Assembly (NCBI RefSeq): GCF_034096925.1
Contig: NZ_JAWZSQ010000004.1
Span: 124,001-188,000, forward strand
DNA from: Patulibacter defluvii
GTDB taxonomy: Bacteria; Actinomycetota; Thermoleophilia; Solirubrobacterales; Solirubrobacteraceae
Length of the DNA stretch: 64,000 bases
Direction of reading: 5' to 3'
Below are positions 33,619 to 42,033 of the stretch, piece by piece. A program made the position numbers and the translations under genes. Numbering within the stretch: position 1 is the first letter of the stretch; the number at the start of each line of letters is the position of its first letter. The notes under the pieces are model-generated. The model had not been told where the DNA came from. It made no database searches and was given only the letters and a program-made list of their open reading frames with translations.

Positions 33619-35175
33619 ATGACCACGGCGGAACAGCCACTCTCAGACGACGAGCGTCGCCTCGCCGAGCTGGGCTACAAGCAGGATCTGGAGCGGTCGC
33701 TGAGCGGCTTCTCGAACTTCGCGATCAGCTTCTCGATCGTCTCGATCCTGACCGGCGGCCTGGCCAGCTACGGGATCGGGCTCCAGAACGGCGGCCCGAT
33801 CACGATGGCCTGGGGCTGGCCCCTGGTCTCGGTGATGGTGCTGTTCGTCGGCATGGCGATGGCCGAGCTGGCCTCCGCCTACCCGACCTCGGGCGGCCTC
33901 TACTGGTTCGCCTCGCGGCTCGGCAAGCCGGCCCACGGCTGGTTCACCGGCTGGTTCAACCTGGTCGGCCAGATCGCCGTCACCGCCGCGATCGACTACG
34001 GCGCGGCGATCTTCGTGACCGCCGTCCTCGAGGTGCTCGGCGCCGGCCTCGGCACCGACCGCAACACGATCTTCTACGTCTTCACGGCGATCCTGATCCT
34101 GCACGCCTTCATGAACGTGCTCGGGCCGCACCTGGCGACCCGGATCAACATGGTCTCCGCCTGGTGGCACGTGGCCGGCGTCGCGGTCTTCGTGATCGTG
34201 CTGGCGTTCGCCTCCGACAGCCACCAGAGCTTCTCGTTCGTCTTCACCGACACGGTCGACAACTCCGGCGTCGGCTTCGGCGGCGTCACCTTCAGCTTCC
34301 TGCTCGGCCTGCTGCACGCCCAGTACACCTTCACCGGCTACGACGCCTCGGCCCACATGTCCGAGGAGACCCACAACGCCTCGACCGCGGTCGCCAAGGG
34401 GATCATCAACACGATCCTCGTCTCGGCCGTCTTCGGCTACGTGCTGATCCTGGCCGTGACCTTCGCGATCCCCGGCTCGGCCCAGGCGACGCTCGACGCG
34501 ACCGCCGAGGCCGGCCTGCCCTCGCCGGTGATCTACATCCTCGACACCCAGCTGAGCGGCTTCCTCTCCGGGATGCTGCTGATCATCGCCGCCACCGCGC
34601 AGCTGTTCTGCGGCTACGCCTCGGTGACCGCGGCCTCGCGGATGCTCTACGCCTTCTCGCGCGACGGCGCCGTCCCCGGTTCGCGCCTCTGGCAGCGGCT
34701 GACCCACCGCCGGGTCCCCGCCAACGCCGTCGTGCTGGTGGTCGTCTTCGCCTGGATCCTGCTGATCCCGTCGCTGGTGGTGGCCAAGGACAAGGCCGGC
34801 GTCGCCTACGCGGCCGCGACCTCGATCGCCGTGATCGGCCTCTACATCTCGTACGCGATCCCGATCTGGCTGCGGCTGAAGCACGGCGACCGCTTCGAGA
34901 CCGGCGACTGGAGCCTCGGCCGCTGGTACCGCCCGGTCGGGATCGTGGCCCTGATCTGGGTCGCGATCATCTGCGTGCTGTTCATCATCCCGGCGGCCGA
35001 CGCGGGCCTGCCCTGGAACGACGACTTCACCTGGAGCAGCGTCAACTTCGCGCCGCTGACCGTCGCCGCGGTGCTCGGCACGGTCGGGATCTGGTGGCTG
35101 CTCTCCGCCCGCCGCTGGTTCACCGGCCCGAAGCACACGATCCACCAGATCGAGGAGGAGTTGGACGTCGCATGA
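33619..35175 (+). CDS. APC-superfamily amino acid/amine permease
   Basis: 518 residues with about 12 membrane segments. The N-terminal signature ERSLSGFSNFAISFSIVSIL followed by GGPITMAWGWPLVS and AELASAYPTSGGLYWFASRL is that of the amino acid/choline transporter (ACT) group, which takes up GABA, choline, ethanolamine or related amines. Segment YDASAHMSEETHNAS is also family-typical. ATG 33619 has GGGAGCGGACGG upstream. First gene of the operon; its stop overlaps the next start (ATGA). Confidence 0.9.
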   Translation: MTTAEQPLSDDERRLAELGYKQDLERSLSGFSNFAISFSIVSILTGGLASYGIGLQNGGPITMAWGWPLVSVMVLFVGMAMAELASAYPTSGGLYWFASRLGKPAHGWFTGWFNLVGQIAVTAAIDYGAAIFVTAVLEVLGAGLGTDRNTIFYVFTAILILHAFMNVLGPHLATRINMVSAWWHVAGVAVFVIVLAFASDSHQSFSFVFTDTVDNSGVGFGGVTFSFLLGLLHAQYTFTGYDASAHMSEETHNASTAVAKGIINTILVSAVFGYVLILAVTFAIPGSAQATLDATAEAGLPSPVIYILDTQLSGFLSGMLLIIAATAQLFCGYASVTAASRMLYAFSRDGAVPGSRLWQRLTHRRVPANAVVLVVVFAWILLIPSLVVAKDKAGVAYAAATSIAVIGLYISYAIPIWLRLKHGDRFETGDWSLGRWYRPVGIVALIWVAIICVLFIIPAADAGLPWNDDFTWSSVNFAPLTVAAVLGTVGIWWLLSARRWFTGPKHTIHQIEEELDVA

Positions 35176-36509
35176 GCCTGACGCTCGAACAGCTGCGCGC
35201 GCAGGTCGCCGACGGGACGGTCGACACCGTCCTGCTGGCGATCTGCGACATGCAGGGCCGGCTCCAGGGCAAGCGCCTGGTCGCCCGCCACTTCGTCGAC
35301 GAGATCGCCGAGCACGGCGCCGAGGGCTGCAACTACCTGCTCGCGGTCGACGTCGAGATGAACACCGTCGACGGCTACGCGATGAGCTCGTGGGAGCGCG
35401 GCTACGGCGACTTCGTGATGCAGCCCGATCTGGCGACGCTGCGGCCGGTGCCGTGGCAGCCGGGCACGGTCGTCTGCCTGGCCGACGTCCGCTGGCTCGA
35501 CGGCAGCGACGTCGTCGCCTCGCCGCGCCAGGTCCTGCGCCGCCAGCTCGACCGGCTGGCGGAGCGGGGCTGGACCTGCAACGCCGCCACCGAGCTGGAG
35601 TTCATGGTCTTCCGGACCGGCTACGAGCAGGCCTGGAAGCAGGCCTACCGCGACCTCGTGCCGGCCAACCTCTACAACGTCGACTACTCGCTGCTGGGCA
35701 CCGCCCGGGTCGAGCCGCTGCTGCGCCGGATCCGCAACGAGATGCTGGCGGCGGGGATGCCGGTCGAGGACTCCAAGGGCGAGTGCAACCTGGGCCAGCA
35801 CGAGATCAACATCCGCTACGGCGACGCCCTGACGACCGCCGACCAGCACTCGATCTACAAGAACGGGGCCAAGGAGATCGCCGCCCAGGAGGACCACGCG
35901 ATCACCTTCATGGCCAAGTTCGACGAGCGCGAGGGCAACAGCTGCCACATCCACGTCTCGCTCGCCGACGCCGCCAGCGGCCGCAACGTCTTCGGCGGCG
36001 ACCGGACGCTGTTCGAGCGGTTCGTCGCCGGTCAGCAGGCGCACCTGCGCGACCTGACGCTGTTCTTCGCCCCCAACGTCAACTCGTACAAGCGCTACGC
36101 CTCGGCCTCGTTCGCGCCGACCGCGGTCGCCTGGGGCGAGGACAACCGCACCTGCGCGCTGCGGGTGGTCGGCCACGGCGAGGGGCTGCGGGTGGAGAAC
36201 CGCGTGCCGGGCGCCGACGTCAACCCCTACCTGGCGCTGGCGGCGACGATCGCGGCCGGGCTCGACGGGATCGACCGCGAGCTGGAGCTGGGGCCGCCGC
36301 TGGAGGGCAACGCCTACCTCGCCGACGTCCCGAAGGTGCCGGGGACGCTGACCGAGGCCCGCGACCTGTTCGTCGCCAGCCCGCTGGCCCGCGAGGCGTT
36401 CGGCCAGGAGGTCGTCGACCACTACGCCAACAACGCCCGCGTCGAGCTGCAGGCGTTCGAGTCCGCGGTCACCGACTGGGAACGCTTCCGCGGCTTCGAA
36501 CGGCTGTGA
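35172..36509 (+). CDS. puuA: Glutamine synthetase-like gamma-glutamyl-amine ligase (PuuA type)
   Basis: 445 residues, GS family, but the partner genes mark it as a gamma-glutamyl ligase. It would use ATP to join glutamate to an amine. Seen: ICDMQGRLQGKRLVARHF, NAATELEFMVF (metal Glu), GECNLGQHEINIRYGDALT, KFDEREGNSCHIHVSL (GS has GSGMHxH here), NSYKRYASASFAPTAVAWGE, and NRVPGADVNPYLALAA. The substrate could be putrescine, another amine or an amino alcohol. Coupled to its neighbours by overlaps on both sides. Confidence 0.82.
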   Translation: MSLTLEQLRAQVADGTVDTVLLAICDMQGRLQGKRLVARHFVDEIAEHGAEGCNYLLAVDVEMNTVDGYAMSSWERGYGDFVMQPDLATLRPVPWQPGTVVCLADVRWLDGSDVVASPRQVLRRQLDRLAERGWTCNAATELEFMVFRTGYEQAWKQAYRDLVPANLYNVDYSLLGTARVEPLLRRIRNEMLAAGMPVEDSKGECNLGQHEINIRYGDALTTADQHSIYKNGAKEIAAQEDHAITFMAKFDEREGNSCHIHVSLADAASGRNVFGGDRTLFERFVAGQQAHLRDLTLFFAPNVNSYKRYASASFAPTAVAWGEDNRTCALRVVGHGEGLRVENRVPGADVNPYLALAATIAAGLDGIDRELELGPPLEGNAYLADVPKVPGTLTEARDLFVASPLAREAFGQEVVDHYANNARVELQAFESAVTDWERFRGFERL

Positions 36510-37321
36510 TGGCGAGCATGCCCCGCCGCCCCGTCATCGGCGTCACCGCCGCCCACGAGCCGATCCGCCACGGCGTCGCCTGGCAGCAGCCGGCGCACTT
36601 CACCCCCGCCAACTACGTCGACGGGCTCCAGCGTGCCGGCGCGCGGGTGCTGCTGCTGCCGGTCGACCCGCGCGACACCGCCGACCCCGGCCCGCTGCTC
36701 GACGGGCTCGACGGGCTGGTGCTGACCGGCGGGATCGACCTCGACCCCGACAGCTACGGCGCCGAGCGCGATCCCCGGACCGATCCCGGTGACCGCGAGC
36801 GCGACGCCTTCGAACTCGCCCTCGCCCGCGCCGCCGAGCAGCGCGACCTGCCGCTGCTGGCGATCTGCCGCGGGATGCAGATCGTCAACGCGGCCGACGG
36901 CGGGACGCTGATCCAGCACCTGCCGGACGTCGTCGCGAGCGACGAGCACCGGCGGGTCCCCGGCACGCTCGACGAGCGCAACGCCCACCCGGTGGCGCTC
37001 GTCCCCGGCTCGCTGGCCGCCCGCGCGTCCGGCGCCGAGTCGGTCGCGGTCCGCTCCCACCACCACCAGGCGCTCGACCGGGTCGCCGACGGCTGGACGG
37101 TCACCGGCCGCGCCGAGGACGACGTGATCGAGGCGATCGAACGGCCCGGGCGCCGCTTCTGCCTGGCCGTCCAGTGGCACCCGGAGGGCGATCCCGCCAC
37201 CCGGCTCTTCGATGCCCTCGTGCGGGCCGCGGCCGAGCCCGGCGCCCGTCCCGCCCCCGGCGCGCCGGCCGCCCCGGCGCCGCCCGAGCCCTCCACCCCC
37301 GACCAACAGGAGACGCGTTGA
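36509..37321 (+). CDS. puuD: Gamma-glutamyl-amine hydrolase, class I glutamine amidotransferase-like (PuuD type)
   Basis: 270 residues. PuuD/peptidase C26 family: RPVIGVTAAHE, GLVLTGGIDLDPDSYG, nucleophile Cys in LAICRGMQIVNAADGGTLIQ, SHHHQALDRV, and the His-Glu pair in VQWHPEGD. It would split the gamma-glutamyl bond at the end of the pathway and return glutamate. The ATG shares its A with the preceding TGA stop. A Pro/Ala-rich tail (last 30 residues) is probably disordered. Confidence 0.87.
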   Translation: MASMPRRPVIGVTAAHEPIRHGVAWQQPAHFTPANYVDGLQRAGARVLLLPVDPRDTADPGPLLDGLDGLVLTGGIDLDPDSYGAERDPRTDPGDRERDAFELALARAAEQRDLPLLAICRGMQIVNAADGGTLIQHLPDVVASDEHRRVPGTLDERNAHPVALVPGSLAARASGAESVAVRSHHHQALDRVADGWTVTGRAEDDVIEAIERPGRRFCLAVQWHPEGDPATRLFDALVRAAAEPGARPAPGAPAAPAPPEPSTPDQQETR

Positions 37322-38688
37322 GCACCCACGCCGTCCTCGAGCCGGCCACCGGCGAGACGCTGCGCGAGATCCCCTCGGCGACCCCCGACGACGTCGACGC
37401 CGCCGTCGCCCGCGCCACGGCCGCCTTCCCCGGCTGGCGCGCCGTCAGCCCCTCCGACCGCGCCCGGCTGCTGCTGCGGCTGGCCGACGCGATCGAGGAC
37501 CAGCAGGAGCAGCTGGCCCGGCTGGAGGCCCGCAACGCCGGCCACGCGATCGGCAACGCGCGCGGCGAGATCGGCCAGGCCGCCGCCACCTTCCGCTACA
37601 TGGCGGGCGGGGTCGAACGGCTGCTCGGGGCCACGATCCCCGTCACCGGCGGGGTCGCGATGACCTTCCGCGAGCCGCTCGGCGTCGTCGGCCTGATCAC
37701 GCCCTGGAACTTCCCGCTGCCGATCGCCTCGTGGAAGCTCGCCCCGGCGCTGGCCGCGGGCAACTGCGCGATCCTCAAGCCGGCCGAGCTGACGCCGCTG
37801 ACCGCGATCGAGCTGGAGCGGATCGCGCTCGAGGTCGGGATCCCCGAGGGCGTGCTGCAGGTCGTCTCCGGCCCCGGTCGGACCGCCGGCCAGCGGCTGG
37901 TCGAGCACCCCGACGTGGCGAAGATCGCCTTCACCGGCTCGACGGCGGTCGGGGCCGGGATCCAGCGCGCCGCCGCCGACACGATCAAGCGGGTGACGCT
38001 GGAGCTGGGCGGCAAGTCGGCGAACGTCGTCTTCGCCGACGCCGACCTGGAGGCGGCGGCCGCGGCCGCGCCGTGGGCGGTCTTCGACAACGCCGGCCAG
38101 GACTGCTGCGCGCGCTCGCGGATCCTCGTCCAGCGCTCGGCGCTCGACCGCTTCCTGGAGCTGCTGGAGCCGCACGTGACCGGCTTCCGCGTCGGCGACC
38201 CGCTCGACGAGGCGACCGCGATGGGGCCGCTGATCAGCGCCGGCCACCGCGACAAGGTGGCGTCGTTCGTGCCCGACGGCGCGCCGGTCGCGTTCCGCGG
38301 CAGCGCCCCCGACGGCCCCGGCTTCTGGTTCCCGCCGACCGTCCTCTGCCCGATCGACCCCGACGCCCCGGCCGCCCGCGAGGAGATCTTCGGCCCGGTC
38401 GTGGCGGTGCTGCCGTTCGACGACGAAGCCGACGCGATCCGGATGGCCAACGACACGATCTACGGCCTCTCCGGCTCGATCTGGACCCAGAACGGCGCCC
38501 GCGGGCTGCGGGTGGCGCGGGCGATCGACAGCGGCGTGCTGTCGATCAACTCGAACAGCTCGGTCCGGGTCGCCACCCCCTTCGGCGGCTTCAAGCAGTC
38601 GGGGATCGGGCGCGAGCTCGGGCCCTACGCGCTCGAGGCCTACAGCGAGCTGAAGACCGTCTACCACCACACCGAGGAGTCCGCGTGA
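37318..38688 (+). CDS. Aldehyde dehydrogenase (NAD(P)+)
   Basis: 456 residues starting at TTG 37318, chosen because AGGAG lies 8 bases upstream and TTGA overlaps the puuD stop. Rossmann segment ITPWNFPLPIASWKLAPALA, FTGSTAVGAGI, catalytic Glu in LELGGKSANVVF, catalytic Cys in FDNAGQDCCARSRI, and the C-terminal FGGFKQSGIGRELG. In this operon it would oxidise a gamma-glutamylated aminoaldehyde to the acid, the PuuC role. Confidence 0.92.
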   Translation: MSTHAVLEPATGETLREIPSATPDDVDAAVARATAAFPGWRAVSPSDRARLLLRLADAIEDQQEQLARLEARNAGHAIGNARGEIGQAAATFRYMAGGVERLLGATIPVTGGVAMTFREPLGVVGLITPWNFPLPIASWKLAPALAAGNCAILKPAELTPLTAIELERIALEVGIPEGVLQVVSGPGRTAGQRLVEHPDVAKIAFTGSTAVGAGIQRAAADTIKRVTLELGGKSANVVFADADLEAAAAAAPWAVFDNAGQDCCARSRILVQRSALDRFLELLEPHVTGFRVGDPLDEATAMGPLISAGHRDKVASFVPDGAPVAFRGSAPDGPGFWFPPTVLCPIDPDAPAAREEIFGPVVAVLPFDDEADAIRMANDTIYGLSGSIWTQNGARGLRVARAIDSGVLSINSNSSVRVATPFGGFKQSGIGRELGPYALEAYSELKTVYHHTEESA

Positions 38689-39458
38689 GCGAGTCCACCC
38701 CCGCCCTCCACCCCGGCCGCCTGGAGGGCAAGGTCGCGATCGTCACCGGCGCGGCGTCCGGCATCGGCGCCGAGACCAGCCGCGTCTTCCGCGAGCAGGG
38801 CGCGACCGTGGTCGGCTTCGACCTGGCGGGCGAGATCCCGGGGGTCGACCTCGCGATCAGCGGCGACGTCACCTCGTCGGACGCGGTCCGCGACGCCTAC
38901 CAGCAGGTCCGTGACACGTTCGGCACGATCGACGTGCTGTTCCACAACGCCGGGATCTCGCCGCCCGACGACGCCGGGATCCTGGAGACCGAGGAGGACG
39001 CCTGGCAGCGGGTCCAGGACGTCAACCTGAAGTCGGTCTACCTGGGCTGCAAGCACGGCCTGCCCCACCTGTTGGAGACCGGCGGCGGCTCGATCATCAA
39101 CACCGCCTCGTTCGTGGCGGTGATGGGCGCGGCGACCTCGCAGATCAGCTACTCGGCGTCGAAGGGCGGCGTGCTGGCGATGAGCCGCGAGCTGGGCGTG
39201 CAGTACGCGCGCCAGGGCGTGCGGGTCAACGCGCTCTGCCCCGGCCCGGTCGACACGCCGCTGCTGCAGGAGCTGTTCGCGAAGGACGTCGAGGCCGCCC
39301 AGCGGCGGCTGGTGCACGTGCCGATGGGCCGCTTCGCGCGCGCCCGCGAGATCGCCAACGCGGTCCTCTTCCTCGCCTCCGACGAGGCGAGCTTCGTCAA
39401 CGCCGCGACCTTCCTGGTCGACGGCGGCATCAGCGGCGCCTACGTCACGCCGCTGTAG
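38685..39458 (+). CDS. Short-chain dehydrogenase/reductase, last gene of the amine operon
   Basis: 257 residues from GTG 38685, overlapping the ALDH stop (GTGA). Classical SDR: VTGAASGIGAETSRVFREQG, Asp in VVGFDLAGE (favouring NAD+), VLFHNAGISPP, TASFVAVMG and YSASKGGVLAMSREL, NALCPGPVDTPLL. It stands where Puu-type clusters normally carry an FAD amine oxidase (PuuB). An alcohol-to-aldehyde step on a gamma-glutamylated amino alcohol would suit it. Confidence 0.9.
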   Translation: MSESTPALHPGRLEGKVAIVTGAASGIGAETSRVFREQGATVVGFDLAGEIPGVDLAISGDVTSSDAVRDAYQQVRDTFGTIDVLFHNAGISPPDDAGILETEEDAWQRVQDVNLKSVYLGCKHGLPHLLETGGGSIINTASFVAVMGAATSQISYSASKGGVLAMSRELGVQYARQGVRVNALCPGPVDTPLLQELFAKDVEAAQRRLVHVPMGRFARAREIANAVLFLASDEASFVNAATFLVDGGISGAYVTPL

Positions 39459-39464
39459 GCCGGC

Positions 39465-39502
39465 GAGCGCCCGCCCGTCCCCGCGCGGGACGGGCGGCGC
39501 TC
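39465..39502. terminator. Strong hairpin ending the amine operon
   Basis: GCCCGTCCC (39473-39481) pairs with GGGACGGGC (39487-39495), and GAGCGC/GCGCTC extends the stem outward. It lies between the SDR gene and the convergent VOC gene and can end both. Confidence 0.75.
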
Positions 39503-39517
39503 CCACCTCCGCCGGCG

Positions 39518-39898
39518 CTACTCGGCCGGCGTCTCGACGATCCAGATCCAGTTGCCGTCGGGATCCTCGAGCGAGATCATCCGCGGCGCGCCGGGGATGT
39601 CCGACGGCGGATCGACCTCGATCCCGACCGTGCCCAGCCGCTGGTGCTCGGCGTCGAGGTCGGGCGTCTCGACCCCGATCGAGCCGCCGCCGGGGGTGCC
39701 GTTCATCGGCGGGTTGAGGGCCAGCCGGGCGGTCGAGCCGGGCGGGGCGACCTCGAGCCAGCGGTTGCCGCCCTGCTCGCCGAACGAGACGTCGGCGCGG
39801 ACCTCGAAGCCGAGCTTGTCGCGGTAGAAGGCGAGTGCGGCGTCCTGGTCGGCGACGGTGAACATCGCGACGCCGATGTTGTTGATGGTGGAGCTCAT
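39518..39898 (-). CDS. VOC-family (glyoxalase/dioxygenase fold) protein
   Basis: 126 residues from ATG 39898. Two beta-alpha-beta-beta-beta units: INNIGVAMFTVADQDAALAF with YRDKLGFEVRADV, and the second half GSIGVETPDLDAEHQRLGTV ending in ISLEDPDGNWIWIVETP, where the Glu in LEDPDGN is the usual metal ligand. Small VOC proteins act as isomerases, dioxygenases or thiol-transfer enzymes; the reaction is unknown. Divergent from the P450. Confidence 0.85.
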   Translation of the reverse strand: MSSTINNIGVAMFTVADQDAALAFYRDKLGFEVRADVSFGEQGGNRWLEVAPPGSTARLALNPPMNGTPGGGSIGVETPDLDAEHQRLGTVGIEVDPPSDIPGAPRMISLEDPDGNWIWIVETPAE

Positions 39899-39956
39899 GT
39901 CGATGGAGACTGCCACCCGCGCGGGAACTCATCGCGCAACCTCGGCTTGACATTCG

Positions 39957-39967
39957 GACATAGTGTC
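39957..39967. promoter_or_regulatory. Candidate operator between VOC and P450 genes
   Basis: GACA-TAG-TGTC is a perfect short palindrome in the most A+T-rich part of the 105-bp divergent region, next to TTGACA (39947-39952). A TetR- or GntR-like regulator would fit, but none is encoded beside it. Confidence 0.35.
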
Positions 39968-40003
39968 TGACAGCCTGCCCGAAACCGATCGGGAGGAGCG
40001 ACG

Positions 40004-41266
40004 ATGAGCAGCACCGAGACCGCCGCCAACGCGGTCGCCGACATCTCGGCGCAGGAGTTCTGGACGCGGCCGATCGCCGAGCGCGAAGCGGCGTTCCGAC
40101 GGCTGCGCGACGAGGACCCGGTCTCGCGGCAGCGGCAGCCGGAGGGCCACCTGGTCGACATCGGCGGCGAGCTGACCGGCCCCTACTGGGCGCTCTCCCG
40201 CTACGAGGACATCCGCCGCGTCTCGCGCGATCCGGCGACGTTCTGCTCCGGGCGCGGCGTGATGCTGGAGGACGCGCCGCAGGAGTTCCTCGACGCGGCG
40301 CTCTCGATCCTGGCGATGGACGACCCGCGCCACGCCGCCGTCCGCGGGCTGATCGGCGCCGGCTTCACCCCGCGGACGGTCAAGCTGCTGGAGGACGGGA
40401 TCCGGCGCGACGCCCGCCAGGTCGTCGACGAGCTGGGCGAGCACGGCGACGGCGACTTCGTGGCCCTGGTCGCCAAGCGGCTGCCGGAGATGACGATCAT
40501 GCGGATGCTCGGCGTGCCCGAGGCCGACCGCGACGAGCTGGTCCACCACGCCGACGCGATGGTCTCGTGGAACGACCCGGTCTACCTCGACGGCCGCGAC
40601 CCGATCGCCGTCGTCGGCGAGGCGCTGTTCCGGCTCCACCAGGCGTGCAGCGAGCTGGCCGAGGAGCGGCGGGCGAGCCCGGGCGACGACCTGCTGAGCC
40701 AGCTGGTCCACGCCGAGATCGACGGCGAGCGGCTGCGGACCGAGGAGATCGCCGCCTTCTTCGTGCTGCTGTCGGTGGCCGGCAACGACACCACCCGCCA
40801 CACCAGCTCGCACGCGATGGTCGCGATCGACCGCGACCCCGAGCAGCGGGCGCTGCTGCTGGAGGACCCGGACGCGCGGCTGCAGGCGACCGCCGTCGAC
40901 GAGTTCGTCCGCTGGGCGAGCCCGGTGATGACCTTCCGCCGGACCGCGACCCGCGACTGCGAGATCGCCGGCCAGCCGATCGCGGCCGGCGACAAGGTGG
41001 TGCTGCTCTACCCCTCCGGCAACCGCGACGAGCGGGCCTTCGACCGGCCCGACCGCTTCGACGTCGCCCGGACCCCGAACCGCCACCTCGGCTTCGGCGG
41101 CGGCGGGCCCCACTACTGCCTGGGCGCGCCGCTGGCCAAGCTCCAGCTGCGGGCGCTCTTCGGCGAGCTGCTCACCCGCTACCCGCGGATCGCGGTCGGC
41201 GACCCCGACCCGCTGGTCGGGAACTTCGTCAACGGGGTCCGCTCGCTGCCGATGACGCTGGGGTGA
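40004..41266 (+). CDS. Cytochrome P450
   Basis: 420 residues, soluble bacterial type. I-helix AFFVLLSVAGNDTTRHTSSH, ExxR in VDEFVRWASPVMTFRRTA, and haem loop FGGGGPHYCLGAPLAKLQL with the thiolate Cys. The C-terminal GGGPHYCLGA and R-S-LPMTL pattern and the SILAMDDPRHAAVRGLIGAGF segment recall the CYP124/125/142-type sterol and terpene oxidases of Actinobacteria; that substrate guess is inference. Good ribosome site GGGAGGAGCG. Its redox partners are not in the window. Confidence 0.93.
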   Translation: MSSTETAANAVADISAQEFWTRPIAEREAAFRRLRDEDPVSRQRQPEGHLVDIGGELTGPYWALSRYEDIRRVSRDPATFCSGRGVMLEDAPQEFLDAALSILAMDDPRHAAVRGLIGAGFTPRTVKLLEDGIRRDARQVVDELGEHGDGDFVALVAKRLPEMTIMRMLGVPEADRDELVHHADAMVSWNDPVYLDGRDPIAVVGEALFRLHQACSELAEERRASPGDDLLSQLVHAEIDGERLRTEEIAAFFVLLSVAGNDTTRHTSSHAMVAIDRDPEQRALLLEDPDARLQATAVDEFVRWASPVMTFRRTATRDCEIAGQPIAAGDKVVLLYPSGNRDERAFDRPDRFDVARTPNRHLGFGGGGPHYCLGAPLAKLQLRALFGELLTRYPRIAVGDPDPLVGNFVNGVRSLPMTLG

Positions 41267-41270
41267 CGGT

Positions 41271-41651
41271 TCAGCGGACGCCGATCAGGTCGACGACGAA
41301 GACCAGCGTCTCGTCGGGCTTGATCACGCCGCCGGCGCCGCGCTTGCCGTAGCCGAGCATCGGCGGGATCGTGATCCGGCGGCGGCCGCCGACCTTCATC
41401 CCGGCCACGCCCTGGTCCCAGCCCTGGATCACCTGGCCGCGACCGAGCGGGAACTTGAAGGTGTCGCCGCGGTCCCAGGAGGCGTCGAACTGCTTGCCGT
41501 CCGACCACGCCACGCCGACGTAGTGGACCTCGACGACGTGGCCCGACGCGGCCTCCTCGCCGTCCCCCACCACCAGGTCCTCCAGCTCGAGCTGGAAGGA
41601 GGGCGGGGTGTCGGCCGGGATCTCGACCGTGGGCTTCTCGTTCAGGGCCAT
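41271..41651 (-). CDS. FKBP-type peptidyl-prolyl isomerase
   Basis: 126 residues from ATG 41651, single FKBP domain. VEVHYVGVAWSDGKQFDASW, FPLGRGQVIQGWDQGVAGMKVGG, RRRITIPPMLGYGKRGAG and a final ETLVFVVDLIGV give the binding-site Tyr, Asp, Phe, Val-Ile and Trp of the family. No signal peptide, so cytoplasmic. It ends only 4 bp from the P450 stop. Confidence 0.93.
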   Translation of the reverse strand: MALNEKPTVEIPADTPPSFQLELEDLVVGDGEEAASGHVVEVHYVGVAWSDGKQFDASWDRGDTFKFPLGRGQVIQGWDQGVAGMKVGGRRRITIPPMLGYGKRGAGGVIKPDETLVFVVDLIGVR

Positions 41652-41675
41652 GCCCAGGACGCTACCGTCCCGGGC

Positions 41676-42014
41676 ATGCCCCGCGGCGACTCGAACCTGG
41701 TCTGGTCCAGCGACGGCGGCGATCAGCGCCGGCGCGACCGCTCGTCCGCCCGCCCCGCCCCCGCCCCGGCCGCCGGCGGCCGGGCCAAGGTCCGGCGCGA
41801 GACCGCCGGCCGCCGCGGCAAGACCGTCACGACCGTCTCCGGGCTGCCGCTCGACGACGACGGCGTGCGGGCGCTGGCCGGCCGGTTGAAGAAGCGCTGC
41901 GGCGTCGGCGGATCGGCCAAGGACGGCGTGATCGAGCTGCAGGGCGACCACCGCGACACGGTGATGGAGGTCCTCGCCGCCGAGGGCATCGACGCCGTGC
42001 TCGCCGGCGGCTGA
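41676..42014 (+). CDS. SUI1/eIF1-like translation factor (YciH type)
   Basis: 112 residues from ATG 41676. An Arg-rich N-terminal tail precedes the SUI1 domain: AKVRRETAGRRGKTVTTVSG, LAGRLKKRCGVGGSAKDG and VIELQGDHRDTVMEVLAAEG. Bacterial YciH proteins influence start-codon selection on the 30S subunit. Divergent from the FKBP gene with 24 bp between starts. Confidence 0.92.
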   Translation: MPRGDSNLVWSSDGGDQRRRDRSSARPAPAPAAGGRAKVRRETAGRRGKTVTTVSGLPLDDDGVRALAGRLKKRCGVGGSAKDGVIELQGDHRDTVMEVLAAEGIDAVLAGG

Positions 42015-42033
42015 CGCGGCGACGGGCGGCGGC

